Assembly: GCF_009905375.1 (NCBI RefSeq) | Contig: NC_133656.1 | Location: 240,096,415 to 240,160,414 of the forward strand | Origin: Apium graveolens | Lineage: Eukaryota > Streptophyta > Magnoliopsida > Apiales > Apiaceae | DNA: 64,000 bases | Direction: 5' to 3' | Shown: piece after piece, positions 1-12,121 of the stretch | Position numbering within the stretch: position 1 is the first letter of the stretch | Layout of the letters: each line of letters opens with the position of its first letter | The notes under the pieces: model-generated | What the model was told of the DNA's origin: nothing | Seen by the model: the letters and a program-made list of their open reading frames with translations, nothing else | The model's database searches: none | Made by a program: the position numbers and the translations under genes

Positions 1-622
1 GAGTTGTGCTAGGGAAAGTAATGTAGAGTCCATTCAGAATGCCATGAACATTGTCAAAGAGGAAAATGTAGGAGCTTGGCAATGGCTAACAAATGTACCT
101 TTCCATCACTGGACAAGGTCTCATTTTAAGTTGTAGCAAGAAGCTCAGATATTGGATGACTTAGTCCCTCAGAAAGTTGCTGAAGAGGAAAGAAGAAATG
201 TGATAAAAGCTGAAATGGGCTTAAAGATTGAGGCATAGAAAACATCCAGAGCTGCTAGGGCTCCCTCTCCACTTGATGTGAGAAGAAGTAACATATTGTA
301 TATCAAAACAACTTTTAGAAAGTTCAAAAATACAAGTGATACTCCTGTATGTCTTGATAATGATGATGATGATGATGGTGACACAATGATGGCAGATGGA
401 CCAAACTCTGGAGAGTTACACAATACATACACATGCCCAATGAAGATGGGGAAACAAATGCCACCACCTGTGAAGCAATTCAAGACCCACCTTTCCTATC
501 TCATGGGAAAAAATGTCATAACTCCAGGGGTTTTGAGAGCTGCTATTGAGGTAACAAGCAAGAATTTGAGGAATGATGCCAAGGTAAAACAATCAAGAAA
601 AGGGAAGGACAAGGACACTTGA
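1..622 (+). pseudogene. MULE-1 transposase, 3' remnant (copy 1)
   Basis: This is the 3' part of the Mutator-like transposase described at 22379-24565; the 5' part must lie left of the window. The first about 135 bases read as the family block ending in W-T-R-S-H-F, then hit a stop. A further open stretch (278-622) encodes an acidic run of six Asp followed by a basic tail rich in Lys and ends in TGA. The SWIM zinc finger usually found after the RSHF block is not present. In-frame stops make it non-functional. I do not recognise the last 114 codons. Confidence 0.75.
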
Positions 623-1199
623 AGAATGCTCTTTTGTTTATGTTTATCTAGTTCAATTTCAGACATTAATCAGTGCTTTTGTTATGATGTGTTGCAAAAC
701 TGAACTGCAGCTTTTGATTTCACTTTGGTATGCTTAATTTAAGTTTGAAACTTTGATATGGGCTTAAATTTTCTTGTCATTCATTAATACTTGCATTTCA
801 TGCATCTGTAGTACACAGGTAAGAAATTTAACATAATTAAACTAGTTCATTTTGTCTCTTCACAACAACCTCCCCATCATTCTTATCATCAGTACAAAGA
901 TTAACAACATGAACACAGTAACATAAACAAATATTTTCTTTTGAGGTGCTTGAAAATATAAAGATTCAACTGTATGCTAAGATTGCTAGCCCACACTTGT
1001 CAATGTGCTATCAACACTTTGTTACAGTGTTCTTCTACATTTTGTCTTCTATAGTACCTGGCCTTTGTGTTTTCTCTGCAACAGAAATCACATAATTTCT
1101 TAATGACACAAATAAGATGCGAAATTGTTTGATCATAAGTAGACCCCCAACTATAATGCTCATTGTGTAGTTTAAGACGATTGAACAAAGCACACAGAA
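623..1199. other. Spacer after MULE-1, no gene seen
   Basis: AT-rich sequence without a convincing gene. From about 937 onward it belongs to the NST1-like array, because the same sequence recurs at 24880-25142 and again at 63421-63680, directly beyond C-terminal fragments of that family. The small minus-strand open frame at 1000-1188 is not conserved enough in its context to call. Confidence 0.6.
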
Positions 1200-2160
1200 T
1201 TCATCCGAGACCTTATCAAGTTGGAATCATGATTTTTATATTAAACAAGAAGAATGCATAGTGAATAGAAGTAATTTGTCAATTGATTCAAGATATAAAC
1301 ATCTGGAAGCAGCACACACAATTAAGGATAAATATTTCAACTACAATAATTCTAAAAAATATTGGCCTCAAATAGAAAAAAAAAAGTTTGCATTTTAAAC
1401 ATTTAAAGTCACTTGTTTTATACAAAGATAATAAGTTAAGAAAACATATCAATATCAAGTAAGTATCAGAAGTTGATAGATTTTCCTCAGAGAGGAAGCT
1501 TATTGTTTACATTCATCACTTGGAAACGCAACCAGAATACTGAAGTATCATAGGCCTTGTGGAACCCTCTTGATCCTATTTGAGAAGATAGAAAATTTTA
1601 TCCCCTTATTAGTCGCAAATAGATTTTATCCTTTAAAGGAATCTCTCTTATTGCTTGAAAGTTCCCCTTCATTATGATGGATAAACTTGACCTCAGAATT
1701 ACCTCCAACAGAATCCTATGATGGCAAAGAATCTGATTTAGATGCATCCGCAAGAGCAAATGGACTACCAGAATGGAAAAAGAGAAACCCTAATCTTCAG
1801 CCAGTGAGATGTCGGAGTTTAGGTTTTCCTTACCTGCTGCTGCATTTGGTTGTTTTAACTCAGGTTCCTGCTTCTCTGGAATGCCTTGAGCTTGCAAATA
1901 CATAAGACAAAAATCAAGGTTTCCGTTGCCATTAATTTATTTTGATACTTTTCCTGCAGTGTGAATTCTTCTGCCAAACAAGCAGCTTCTGATAGGCTCA
2001 CCTCCATTTGCTCTTTGCTTGTTATCCATCACAACTTCTTCACATTCACTAACCATCTTCACATTCAGAAATGGAATTCTTAAATTCCATTTCTGTAGGC
2101 ATAGCTGGGCATCTGTACCATCTGCATATTCTGAACTCTGACATGTTTCTTTATTAAGTT
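1200..2160 (-). pseudogene. NST1-like C-terminal fragment D (copy 1)
   Basis: Minus-strand remnant of the last exon of the NST1-like gene. The residues L-Q-A-Q-G-I-P-E-K-Q and the following Asn/Ala-rich segment match gene B at 31718-32785. Reading continues toward the family's C-terminal GFSxFxFGSP / EEYNLF / KGI blocks near 1550-1760 but is broken. No upstream exons of this copy remain. It sits between the MULE-1 remnant and the WRKY fusion. Non-functional relic. Confidence 0.7.
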
Positions 2161-2634
2161 GGAATCTATTATGGCCATTATTTCATACCAATACTATATC
2201 CTTCATACCACAATATTTGATAAATAAACCCCGGTTTATTGCTAATATCAACTAAAAACTTGAAATAGAATTTTTCAGTTAAACTTGAAAAACAAATTGA
2301 TGGCTATTGTAAACCCTATTTCTGTCCAAAATAAATATTGTGTAGAGCAGTGTAACTGCAAAGTTTCAGTATTTCCGTTAATTTCTCCAGAACTATTACA
2401 TTTCTATTTCATGTTTCCGATAAGTTTTCCTGCAATACCTTGACAATAGAGCAATGTCAATGGTCCTAAATTAATCCCAAAATTTTCTCAAATCATTTTT
2501 TTATTGAGAGCTCTGGAATTACTCAGGACAACAGCTATGCTTTTAAATTTTAAACATGTATTGAACCACAACCTTCGCATTCTATTTATAGCTTTTTGAA
2601 AACTTGATACATAAACATAGAAAAAACCTTTCCA
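2161..2634. repeat. Array spacer shared with 6400-6910
   Basis: Sequence upstream of fragment D on the minus strand. It matches 6400-6910 and 26100-26580 closely and probably derives from an intron or intergenic part of the ancestral unit. It stops abruptly at the WRKY fragment (about 2632), which marks a rearrangement junction. No gene seen. Confidence 0.55.
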
Positions 2635-3240
2635 TCATAGAGGAAAGGGGTGCCTTTCACATGTTTTTTGGCCGTATTTCCTCCATCTAAATCCATCATC
2701 CATGGTATCGATATCAGTCCTGGTGAGTAAAGCAAATTCTCTTTTTTCTTTCAGGTGCTCATATTTTTGGGCTTGAACCTGCAAATCAACATACCCCAAA
2801 GACGACGACATTCATTAAACAAAAATTCATCGAGCCACATGTACTAATCATCAACTTCTATTTACTCGGAAAAAATTAGTTGGGTAAAGAACCAAAAAAT
2901 TCTCGTTTGTAGATTCAATAAATTACCAGACATGTACAGAGCTCTACAAAGTAAGATTCTGAGTAACATGTCCGTTAATCAAATCCAGCTTTAAATTTGT
3001 AAATACCTGAACAAGAAAAAAACTTATATACAGTTAAATAAACTTACAGATTCTTGTTGCTGTCCTGGACCTTCTCCTCTTCTCGGCCTTTCCCAATCCG
3101 TTTAGTGATCTGATCCTGTGTCACTATTTTATTGGAAGAAGAAGAAGAATTCATGGAGGCACCATCAGGAGTTGCCTTAATAATCTGCGATGTGACTCCT
3201 AGTGCTGGTGGATCTGGTACAAAAGGTTCCGGTACAAAAT
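2635..3240 (-). pseudogene. WRKY transcription-factor fragment fused to NST1-like fragment A (copy 1)
   Basis: Two exon-like pieces on the minus strand. The first (3240-3048) encodes a Ser/Asn-rich, then charged stretch and ends at a GTAAGT donor. The second (2778-2635) follows a TTTGCAG acceptor and encodes an R-T-D-I-D segment, then D-D-G-F-R-W-R-K-Y-G-Q-K, the DNA-binding heptad of WRKY factors. It meets TGA 11 codons after the heptad, so the Cys/His zinc-binding half of the domain is missing. The two pieces do not join in one obvious phase, and the NST1-like frame entering from the right stops shortly after the junction. It is therefore a captured, truncated WRKY gene piece, not a working factor. 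Confidence 0.85.
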
Positions 3241-4810
3241 TCGACCAATTTTTCAAGAGGAATCCCTACAGTATGGACTGCACAGGTTTCCCTTGACGCA
3301 GCTCCTTTCCATCTCCGTCCTCCTACACCACAAGCAGCAGGGTAAAGCGATTTGCGTTTACTTTCTATTGTGTGGGCATTGTCAAACACCTGATACAAAG
3401 ACGGCAATTATAAGTTTACAAACATAAAGAACAAAAGTAAATGACTGATCAACGGACGTAGAGTGTGATTACCTTCTGGATCCCCTTAAAAGAGCTCGAC
3501 TGAATGTAGCAATCCAAAAGAGTGAGGGACTCATCCCTAGTTGTGGTCAGACATCCCCAAGGATGAACGGAAGGATCATGATCATCAAATTGAGACAAAC
3601 CACCAACAATTTGAGATTCTTGAATTCCCGGTCTGTTACAAGAAAGATGAGCAACAGCTGCGTCCTGCTTGGAAGACTTCCCATACTTGAAGATCCCGGA
3701 AAACTCTTCATCCAAAAAACGAAAACTATCTGGGACAAAAGATGACCTTGCGAACTTGCTTCAGGAATGTTTGTTTATCAACTTTCAAAAGCTCCTGACG
3801 CCCATGTCGTGGCAAACCGTTCCAGAACTACAACAGAAAAGAATCAATACATTTGATATCAGTCACAACACCATATTAAATGTAACACAAACTGAATACT
3901 CAGACTCCAGTTTATCTTGTTCAATCTCGACAAATTAACAAATCAATAAATAACTGGTACTCTTTATAGTTTATAGTTTATCTTGTGTAGGATATCATCA
4001 GTCCTACACTGCTATAAAAACTACCAGTGTCCCATTTTAATTTATGTTTGATTTACAGTTGATAAAAAAATAACTTAAAATGAAACGGAAGTAATATTTA
4101 CAAAAAAAACAGACGCTATTGAAATCAAACATCTAGGCATATAAATCAAATCATACACACAACACACACATAATTGAAAACAATGTACCTTCGCTACATC
4201 AACTATGAACACAACATTTTTGTTCAATCTTGACAAATCAATAAATAAATGGTACTCTTCATAATAAATACTAATAAAAATTTAACAATGGCAAGGACAT
4301 CATAAGTTCTATACTGTTTATCCCATTTTAATTGATATTTGACTTTTCAAAACTGAAATCAAAAAAGAAACTAGGCATGTAAATCAAGCCACACACATAA
4401 TTGAAAACAATGTAACTTCACTAACATCAGTTATGGACACAGTATTTTTGTTTAATTTCGACAAATCAATAAATAAATAGTACTCTTCATAGTAAATACT
4501 AATAAAAATTTAATTTAAAATTACTCCATGATAAGGATATTATCAATTCTACACTCATAAAATTTACCCTCATTTTAACTGATGTTTGACTTCTCAACAC
4601 GTTAATAAAAAGTCAATTAAAATGAAACGGAGTTAGCATTCATAAAAAAAGCTCTCCTGAAATCAAACGACTAAGCATATAAATCAAACCACATACACAG
4701 CAACATAACAAAAAACACACTCATGATTGAAAATAATGTACCTTCTGAAGTTGATCAAAGCTAACTTTAGTTGTCAACATGGCCTCATTTCTGTGTGTTG
4801 ATTTCTCCAT
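3241..4810 (-). pseudogene. NST1-like N-terminal fragment A (copy 1)
   Basis: Exon 1 (4810-4742) encodes M-E-K-S-T-H-R-N-E and ends F-D-Q-L-Q-K at a GTAC donor. Exon 2 (3827-3473) encodes the conserved block with N-G-L-P-R-H-G-R-Q-E-L-L, a C-P-R-C pair and D-P-S-V-H-P-W-G, and carries a one-base insertion near 3724 compared with copy 2. Exon 3 (from about 3390) encodes V-F-D-N-A-H-T-I-E and reads to K-L-V-E-F at about 3240, where it changes into WRKY sequence. The intron at 3828-4741 is AT-rich and contains repeated motifs such as TAAATACTAATAAAAATTTA. Exons 4-8 are absent. Confidence 0.85.
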
Positions 4811-5272
4811 CTTCGAAACTCTTCCTTGTACGATGTATTCACGTTCAATCACTGATCATTAACAAACAAAAAACATGCAGTTGTGATGTATATACTCATG
4901 ATCTCCAAAAATAAGAAATCATACAAATAATCTAATAAGTACATGAAGCTGATTGAAAGATCAAGAAAACAAACATTAAGAACTACAAAAACATAAAACT
5001 AACGGATGATACCGCTAATATATGTCTGTGTAGCAACTAACAAGTGCTTGAAAGTACTCTGTAATATTTGAGCAGTGCCTGCACATACATTTATAGTAGA
5101 TTTCAAGTTTACTATGTGTGGTGATAAGAAATTATTACCAGTTGTTTTCAGACCATGGTTTTTTTTTGATTTTTTGATTTACTTTTTAATATCTTAGGGA
5201 TTATTTCATTCATATCATTAATGAAATATTCACTCATTTATTTTCCTTTTTGACTTTTTGAGACCTTTTCTT
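4811..5272. promoter_or_regulatory. Upstream region of fragment A
   Basis: Non-coding sequence 5' of exon 1, paralogous to the upstream regions of B (12122-12590) and C (14531-14848, continuing at 51982-52120). A TTCAATCACTGATCATTAAC segment and a CATACATTTATAGTAGATTTC segment are kept in all paralogues, so this is probably the ancestral promoter and 5' leader. It ends where the CACTA element starts. I see no element whose binding factor I can name. Confidence 0.45.
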
Positions 5273-5498
5273 CACTACAAGAAATATGGCCATTTGTGAC
5301 GGAAAATTTGCGACGGAAAAAAAGTGTGCGCCTAACTTACGACGGAAAAAAGTAAAACATTGTAAATATTTATGACGATGTCTACAAAGAACAAAGACAT
5401 CACAAAAACACGGGATGATGTCAATACCTCTTTTAACATCAGTGGCAAAGTTAACCGATGTCTAATGTGTGATGTCTATTGACATTATTCTTGTAGTG
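5273..5498. mobile_element. Small chimeric CACTA element (copy 1)
   Basis: It begins CACTACAAGAAATATGGCC and ends CTTGTAGTG, as expected of CACTA (En/Spm) termini. The left half, with GTGACGGA-type subterminal repeats, matches the left end of the 2.4-kb element at 52121. The right half carries a different subterminal repeat (GATGTCTA / GACATC type) and resembles another CACTA family. The 3-bp flanks (ctt left, act right) do not match, so this is not one intact insertion but the product of recombination between two elements. Confidence 0.75.
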
Positions 5499-6390
5499 AC
5501 TCACAACTAGGTTCAATTATTTCAACTACTTTAATTCTGATAAAAAATGGCCTCAAATAGAAAAAAATAAATAAAGGTTTGCATTTATAACATTTGAAGT
5601 CACTTGTTCAATGCAAGGATAATAAGTAAAGAAAATCAACAGATAAATTGAGTAAGAATCAGAAGTCGAAAGACTTTCCTCAGAGAAAGCTCATTGTGTT
5701 TGGAAATACCAAGTGCTCAAACATTCATCACTTGGACAAGAATAAAACCAGATTTGAAGTATCATAGGCCTTATGAATTATAAAAACCCTGACCTTGATC
5801 CTATTTCGAGGAGATAGGAAATGTTATCCCCTTGTTAGTCGCATATTGATTGTATTCTTCAAAGAAATACCAAGTACGTGCTCAAACAGTCATCACATTG
5901 GACAAGAAAAAAGCAGATTGAAGTTTCATACGCCTTATGGAACCCTGACCTTGATCCTACTTCGAGAAGATTGAAAATGTTATCCCCTTGTTAGTCGCAA
6001 TAGATTGTATCCTTCAAAGGAATCTCTCTTATTGCTTGTGAGATCCCCTTAATTATGATGGATAAACTTGACTAAAGAATTTTCTCCAACAGAATCCTTT
6101 GATGGCAGAGAATCTGATTAAGATGCCTCTGCAAGAGCAAATGGACTACCAAAATAAAGAAAGGAGAACTTGCTGCTGGATTTGATTATTTTTGCATAGG
6201 TTCCTGTTTCTCCAGAATGTCTTGAGCTTGCAAATTCTTCTCCCTTCTAACAAACAGATTCTGATAGGCTCACCTCCATTTGCTATTTTCTTGTTATCCA
6301 TCACAACTTCTTCACATTCACGAACCCCAGATCTGTAGGCGTAGTGGGGGCATCTGTACCGTCTGCATATTCTGAACTCTGACATGTTTC
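5499..6390 (-). pseudogene. NST1-like C-terminal fragment E (copy 1)
   Basis: Minus-strand relic of the last exon. Motifs recognisable against gene B include G-G-E-P-I-R and a G-R-R-I stretch near 6240, and the final KGI block twice (about 5840 and 5980). That block lies in an internal tandem duplication of about 145 bp: the 'cttatg..ccctgaccttgatcctac/ttcgag..gttatcccc' stretch occurs at about 5770-5850 and again at 5935-5990. Broken by stops and frameshifts. Confidence 0.65.
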
Positions 6391-7762
6391 TTTATTAAGA
6401 TGGAATCTTTAGTGGCCATTATTTCCCGTTCCTACAATAAGGCACTTACATCATAACAATAGTATATCCTTCATACCACAATTGTTTTATAAATAAACAC
6501 TAGTTTATTGCTAATATCAACTAAAAACTTGAAATAGAATTTTTCAGTTAAACTTGAAAAATAAATTGATGGCTATTGTAAACGGTAAACCCTATTTCTG
6601 TCCAAAATAAAATATTGTGTAGAACAGTGTATCTGCAAAGTTTCAGTATATCCGTTAATTTCTCCAGAACTATTACATTCCTATTTCATGCTTCCGATAA
6701 GTTTTCCTGCAAGACCTTGACAAAAGAGTAATGTCAGTGGTCCTAAATTGATCCCAAAAATTTTCTCAAATTGTTTTTTATTGAGAGCTCTTGGAATACT
6801 CAGGACAACAGCTGTGCTTTTAAATTTTAAACATGTATTGAACCACAACCTTCTTATTCTATTTATAGCTTTTTGAAAACTTGATACATAAACATAGAAA
6901 AAACCTTTCTTACAACATGAAGTAGAATAAATTGACAGTTTACAGTATCCTGGACAATTTATCAGCTGTTCGAGGATTCGTGCAGAAACTGACAATGCAA
7001 TGTGAAGTAGGATTAACCGGGATTAATCTCAATAGTATTAACACATCATCCTCAAATCAAACATGTAGATGCTGTGTTCTTTTTCTTTTTCTTAGCTAGT
7101 TGTGCATAAAGCCGCAGGGATATTTGACAGTAAAAACTCGAGAATGCAATCGTGAAATCCTTGCAAGTGCAACTTAATAACTGGGAGAGCATGAATCGGT
7201 GCTCTTTGGGATATCTACAGTTCACTACTTATAAGTTGAAAAATAAGGGCTTTCATCTTGATTATGAGTTGGAAAGGTGGAGGAACGAGAAAAAAAATCA
7301 ATGCCTACACTTATCGTGTTACTGTTTTTATATATCTGAACTAATTAAGCTCTTACCTGCAGAATGCTTGTTGTGTAGTTTAAGATGATTAAAAAAAGAG
7401 CACAGAATTTCTATATTAAACAAGAAGAATGCATAGTGAATAGGAGTAATTTCTCAAGTGATTCAAGATTCAACATCTGGAAACCAGCACTCATGATTAC
7501 GTTCAATAATTTCAACTACATTTTTTGTAGAAAAGAAAAATGGCTTCGAATAGAAAAAAAAGGTTTGCATCTGTAACATTAAAGTCACTTGTTCAATACA
7601 AGGACAATAAGAAAATTAACAGATAATCAAGAATCAGAAGTCGAAAGACTTTCCTCTGAGAGGAAGCTCAATTTGTTTGGAAATATTAAGTGCTCAAACA
7701 TTCATCACTTGGACAAGAATAAACCCAGATTGAAGTATCATATGCCTTATGGAACTCTGACC
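6391..7762. other. Spacer between E and B
   Basis: About 1.4 kb without a supported gene. The first part matches 2161-2634; the rest is the 3' flank of gene B. A minus-strand open frame of 104 codons (6681-6995) has no recognisable domain and is interrupted in related copies, so I do not call it. The segment at 7400-7660 is the B-unit version of the 3' flank also seen next to D and E. Confidence 0.5.
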
Positions 7763-10700
7763 TTAATCCAATATCGAGAAGAGAGAAAATGTTATCCCTT
7801 ATTAGTCGCAAATAGATTGTATTCTACAAATGGCAGAGAATCGGATTTAGATGCATCCGCAAATGCAAATGGACTATCAAAATGAAAAAAACGAGAAACT
7901 CTTATCTTCCGCCAGAGCGCATGGACTACCAAAGTAAAAAAGGAGAAACCCTTATCTTCAGCAGGAGGGATGTCGGAGTTTAGGTTTTCCTCACCTGCTG
8001 CTGCATTTGGTGTTTTTGCATAGTTTCCTGTTTCTCTGGAATGCCTTGAGCTTGCAAATACACACGACTAACATCATCGATCACATTGGCATTTTCTTCT
8101 GATACTTTTCCTGGGGTGTGAATTCTTCTCCCGTCCAACAAGCAGCTTCTGATAGCCTCACCTCCATCTGATAGCTGCTTTTCATCCATCACAACTTCTT
8201 CACATTCACGAACCCCATTATGCAGACGTCGCAAGTCATCTATACTGTCTGATTGTTGTTCTGAATTTGAAGTTGGAAAGGGCTCAAGAACCAGGGACTT
8301 CGAAGATGGGACACTGTTGTTGTCCCCGCCTTTCTTTTTTTGTGAGTCCCTTCTAGAAGAAATGTTCCGTGCGACAGAAGTGCGTTTTGTTCTACCAAGG
8401 CTATAATTAATATGATCTCCTAGAGTGAACTTCTTGGCAGACCTTGAAGAAGAATAGAAATGATCACCATGATACCTTCTTTGGATTTGTTAATCGTAGT
8501 CCGACTTCTAGGAACAACTGTGCATTGCTCCTGAATTGAGCAGTTTGAGGTAGTATCCAGGTCGATCAGATACAGTTGAACTGTTCTTACAGTTACTGCT
8601 ACCACAGTTTCCATCAGGACTGATTTCCTGCTCATCCTGGACATTGTTCCTTGTTGACTCATTCATTTGCAGCTCATCCTGGATTTGTGGAAATGTAGGC
8701 CTGGATGACTTCGATTCAATTGTGTCAGTGGTATCAGGCTCCTCATCGACTATTATTGATTCTTCAATTGTAACCTGGGACACTGAATGCTGCTTAGTTA
8801 ACGAACTACTGTCTCCGTTTTGTCCATTTTCTTTGATCTCTCTTTTCTTCTGTGCTTCTTTTCTCTCTCTTTGATTCTCCTCCTTCCTTTTCGCTCTTCT
8901 TCTTCATTCTTTTCCTTCTCTCCTCATCATCAAGGAGTTTTATCTATTCAAAAGAATTATTTATGACATTTTTTATTTCTCAGAATAATCAAGACTAACT
9001 ATAAAAACTTGCTAGGACGTTAATACCTGATTTTCCAATGTAAGCATTTCCCTGCTAGAAACTTGAACACATTCTTCAAGCAAGTTTACTGCAAGAGAAA
9101 CGAAAACACTATGGGCATTCTGGCATGCTACCTCTTCCCTTACAGCCTTATCAACCTGCACGTAAATATGTCACTGTACTATTAGAAGACTTATGCATGA
9201 CACAACAAGCTGCAATATATATATAGATGAGAACCCGCACAAAACGTTCTCCTAAACATAATCATACATTTTTCTAACACATGTTTGCTAACATGACTAG
9301 TTTTATAGACATTAGACTATGAACAGTTCAATGGCCTGGATTGCTTTCCCCATTTTTATTTGATGATAAATTGGGACAGTCATCCTGCAGATATACCTAG
9401 TTAACAAAGACACAGACATGATAGTAAATACACCTATCAGTCTACCCATTTAAGTTTTTAGTCTACCTATCACCACCAATTTCATATGTTACAAAAATCC
9501 CAAATCTATCTAATAACAACACAACAAACAAAAATCAAAGTAAAATACCCAACAGACTGAACATACTTGTTCCTTGAAAAGACTGTGGCAGCATCCAGAA
9601 GAACTTTCCTTATAAATTCAGGAGTCCTTGCATCTTTTCGGCTGTGAGAACATGCTCGATCCAGCCTATTTCCATTCTTATCCAGTAAACTATTATCCTG
9701 TAAATAAACTGGAATATTAAATCACGCCGCAAGAAATAGGGAACTAAATTAATTTTATTACCAAAACCAGATATATGACGAGCCTTGTAGAACCTACTTA
9801 CCACTTTCACAATCTCTTCGCCATGCTTAAATAGGTCCTGAATGCTTTCTCCTTCAGTAATTGAGACAAAACCATCCGCCAACCACTAGCCTGGAATGAA
9901 CATACTGCTTCTCCATCGATGTATTAGCTTTAACAGTATCATGGGATATCTAAACAGAAAAATAAAATGAATTTGCATCTACTACATAAATGAAAAGGCT
10001 ATGAAATGCAACTGCATCATCATCAAAAAATTGTGCATGACTGTCAAAGTAATGTTACAACAACAGAAATTTAACTGCTGCTAAATTCTAGAAGCAAGGT
10101 TATACCATAAACATCAAAACACACCTTATGATGAAAGGGAAAGCCAGATTCTTTACTTCTGCTCATCAGTTCCTTAAACTCCCGCAAAATATTCTTTCTG
10201 CAATTTTTGCAGAACTTCATGTCTTCAATCCTGGCACATTAGCATAATTTAGTTGATAGCAGAAAATCAATAAATCATGATTAGCTAGTATTTCATTTAC
10301 TTTTGCATTAGATTCCTCTTGTTTTAATTGTATACAAGACTACATATTTTAGATCAATGCACGGACATAAATAGAAACTTCCTCAACCGCCTTATCAATA
10401 AGACAAATGAAGAAGGCCTAAATGCAAGAAAAAAAGTGTTATAATATATAAAGATTATAAGCTTTACGTAATCTATGCTTTAGTCAAACCTGAAGTTAAT
10501 TTTTCAACAAAATCATCTTCTTTAATCTTCAAAATAGACTGTCGAGATTCCTCTCCTTGGGATGACCAAAATTCGACCAATTTCTCAAGAGGAATCCCTA
10601 CTGTTATGCACTGCACAGGTTTCCCTGATGCAGCTCCTTTCCATCTCCGACCTCCTATACCACAAGCAGCAGGGTAAAGCGATTTGCGCGTACATTCTAT

Positions 10701-12121
10701 TGTATGGGCATTGTCAAACACCTGGTTCAAAGACGGCAATAATAAGTTACCAAACATAAAGAACAAAAGTAAATGATTGATCAATGGACGTAGAGGGTGA
10801 TTACCTTCTGGATCCCCTTAAAAGAGCTCGACTGAAAGTAGCAATCCAAAAGAGTGAGTGACTCATCCCTAGTTGTGGGTCAGACATCCCCAAGGATGAA
10901 CGGAAGGATCTTGATCATCACATGAGACAAAACCACCAACAATTTGAGATTCTGGAATTCCCGGTCTGTTGCAAGAAAGATGAGCAACAGCTCCGTCCTG
11001 CTTGGAAGACTTCCCATAATTGACAATCCGGGAAAACTCTTCATCCAAAAAATGAAAACATCTGGAACAAAAGAGACCTTACGAACTTGCTTCAGGAATG
11101 TTTGTTTATCAACTTTCAAAAGCTCCTGACGCCCATGTCGTGTCAAACCGTTCCAGAACTACATCAACAGAAAAGAATCAATACATTTGATATCAGTCAC
11201 AACAACATATTAAATGCAACACAAACTGAATACCCAGACTCCAGTTTATCTTGTTCATTCTCGACAAATCAACAAATCAATAAATAACTGGTACTCTTTA
11301 TAGTAAATACTAATAAAAATTTAATTAAAAATTGCTCCATGAAAAGGACATCATCAGTTCTACACTCCTATAAAAACTACGAGTGTCCCATTTTAATTTA
11401 TGTTTGATTACAGTTGAAAAAAATAACTTAAAATGTGAGGGAAGTAATATTTATAAAAAACAAAGGTGAAATCCAAACACCGAGGCAATCAAATCACACA
11501 CACAACACACACATAATTGAAAACAATGTACCTTCGCTCATCAACTATGAACACAACATTTTTGTTCAATCTCGACAAATCAATAATAAATGGTACTCTT
11601 TATAATAATACTAATAAAAATTTAACAATGACAAGGACATCATGAGTTCTACACTGTTTATCCCATTTTAATTGATATCAAAAAGATATATAAATCAAGC
11701 AATACATATAATTGAAAATAATGTAATTTCACTAACATCAGTTATGGACACAACATTTTTGTTTTATTTCGTACAAATCAATAATAATGGTACTTTTCAT
11801 AGTAAATACTAATAAAAATTTAATTAAAAATAATTACTCCTTGACAAGGAATCATCAATTTCTACACCCATTAAATTTACTATCATTTTAATTGATGTTT
11901 GACTTCTCAACAACGGTTATAAAAAAGTCAATTAAATGGAAATTAGTACTCATACAAAAAAGCTCTCCCGAAATCAAACAACTAAACGTATAAATCAAAC
12001 CACATACACAAAAACATAACACAAAACACACTCATGATTGAAAACAATGTACCTTCTGAAGCTGATCAAAGCTAACTTTAGTTCTCGACATGGCCTCATT
12101 TCTGTGTGTTGATTTCTCCAT
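7763..12121 (-). pseudogene. NST1-like gene B (copy 1), eight exons, frameshifted
   Basis: Exons on the minus strand: 12121-12053, 11158-10805, 10721-10490, about 10229-10122, 9949-9802, 9697-9567, 9155-9027, 8943-7763. Domain content is as described for copy 2 (31718-36087). Compared with copy 2 it keeps V-F-D-N at the start of exon 3 and an open GGA codon in the charged part of exon 8. It has its own small indels: in exon 2 (near 10921 and 11070), exon 3 (near 10600-10625), and exon 8 (near 8530, 8819 and the terminal gttatccctt). Its damage is thus largely complementary to that of copy 2. Confidence 0.8.

Noticed and set aside
278..483. Overlapping minus-strand frame with Ser run
   Set aside because: Antisense shadow of the MULE-1 3' frame, produced by the GAT/ATC repeat.
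1000..1188. 62-codon minus-strand frame in 3' flank of D
   Set aside because: Present in both copies only because they are duplicates. In D' (63480-63670) it is changed, and no protein family is recognisable.
6681..6995. 104-codon minus-strand frame
   Set aside because: No recognisable domain; the corresponding region of copy 2 and of the D spacer is interrupted or different. Lies in repeated non-coding spacer.
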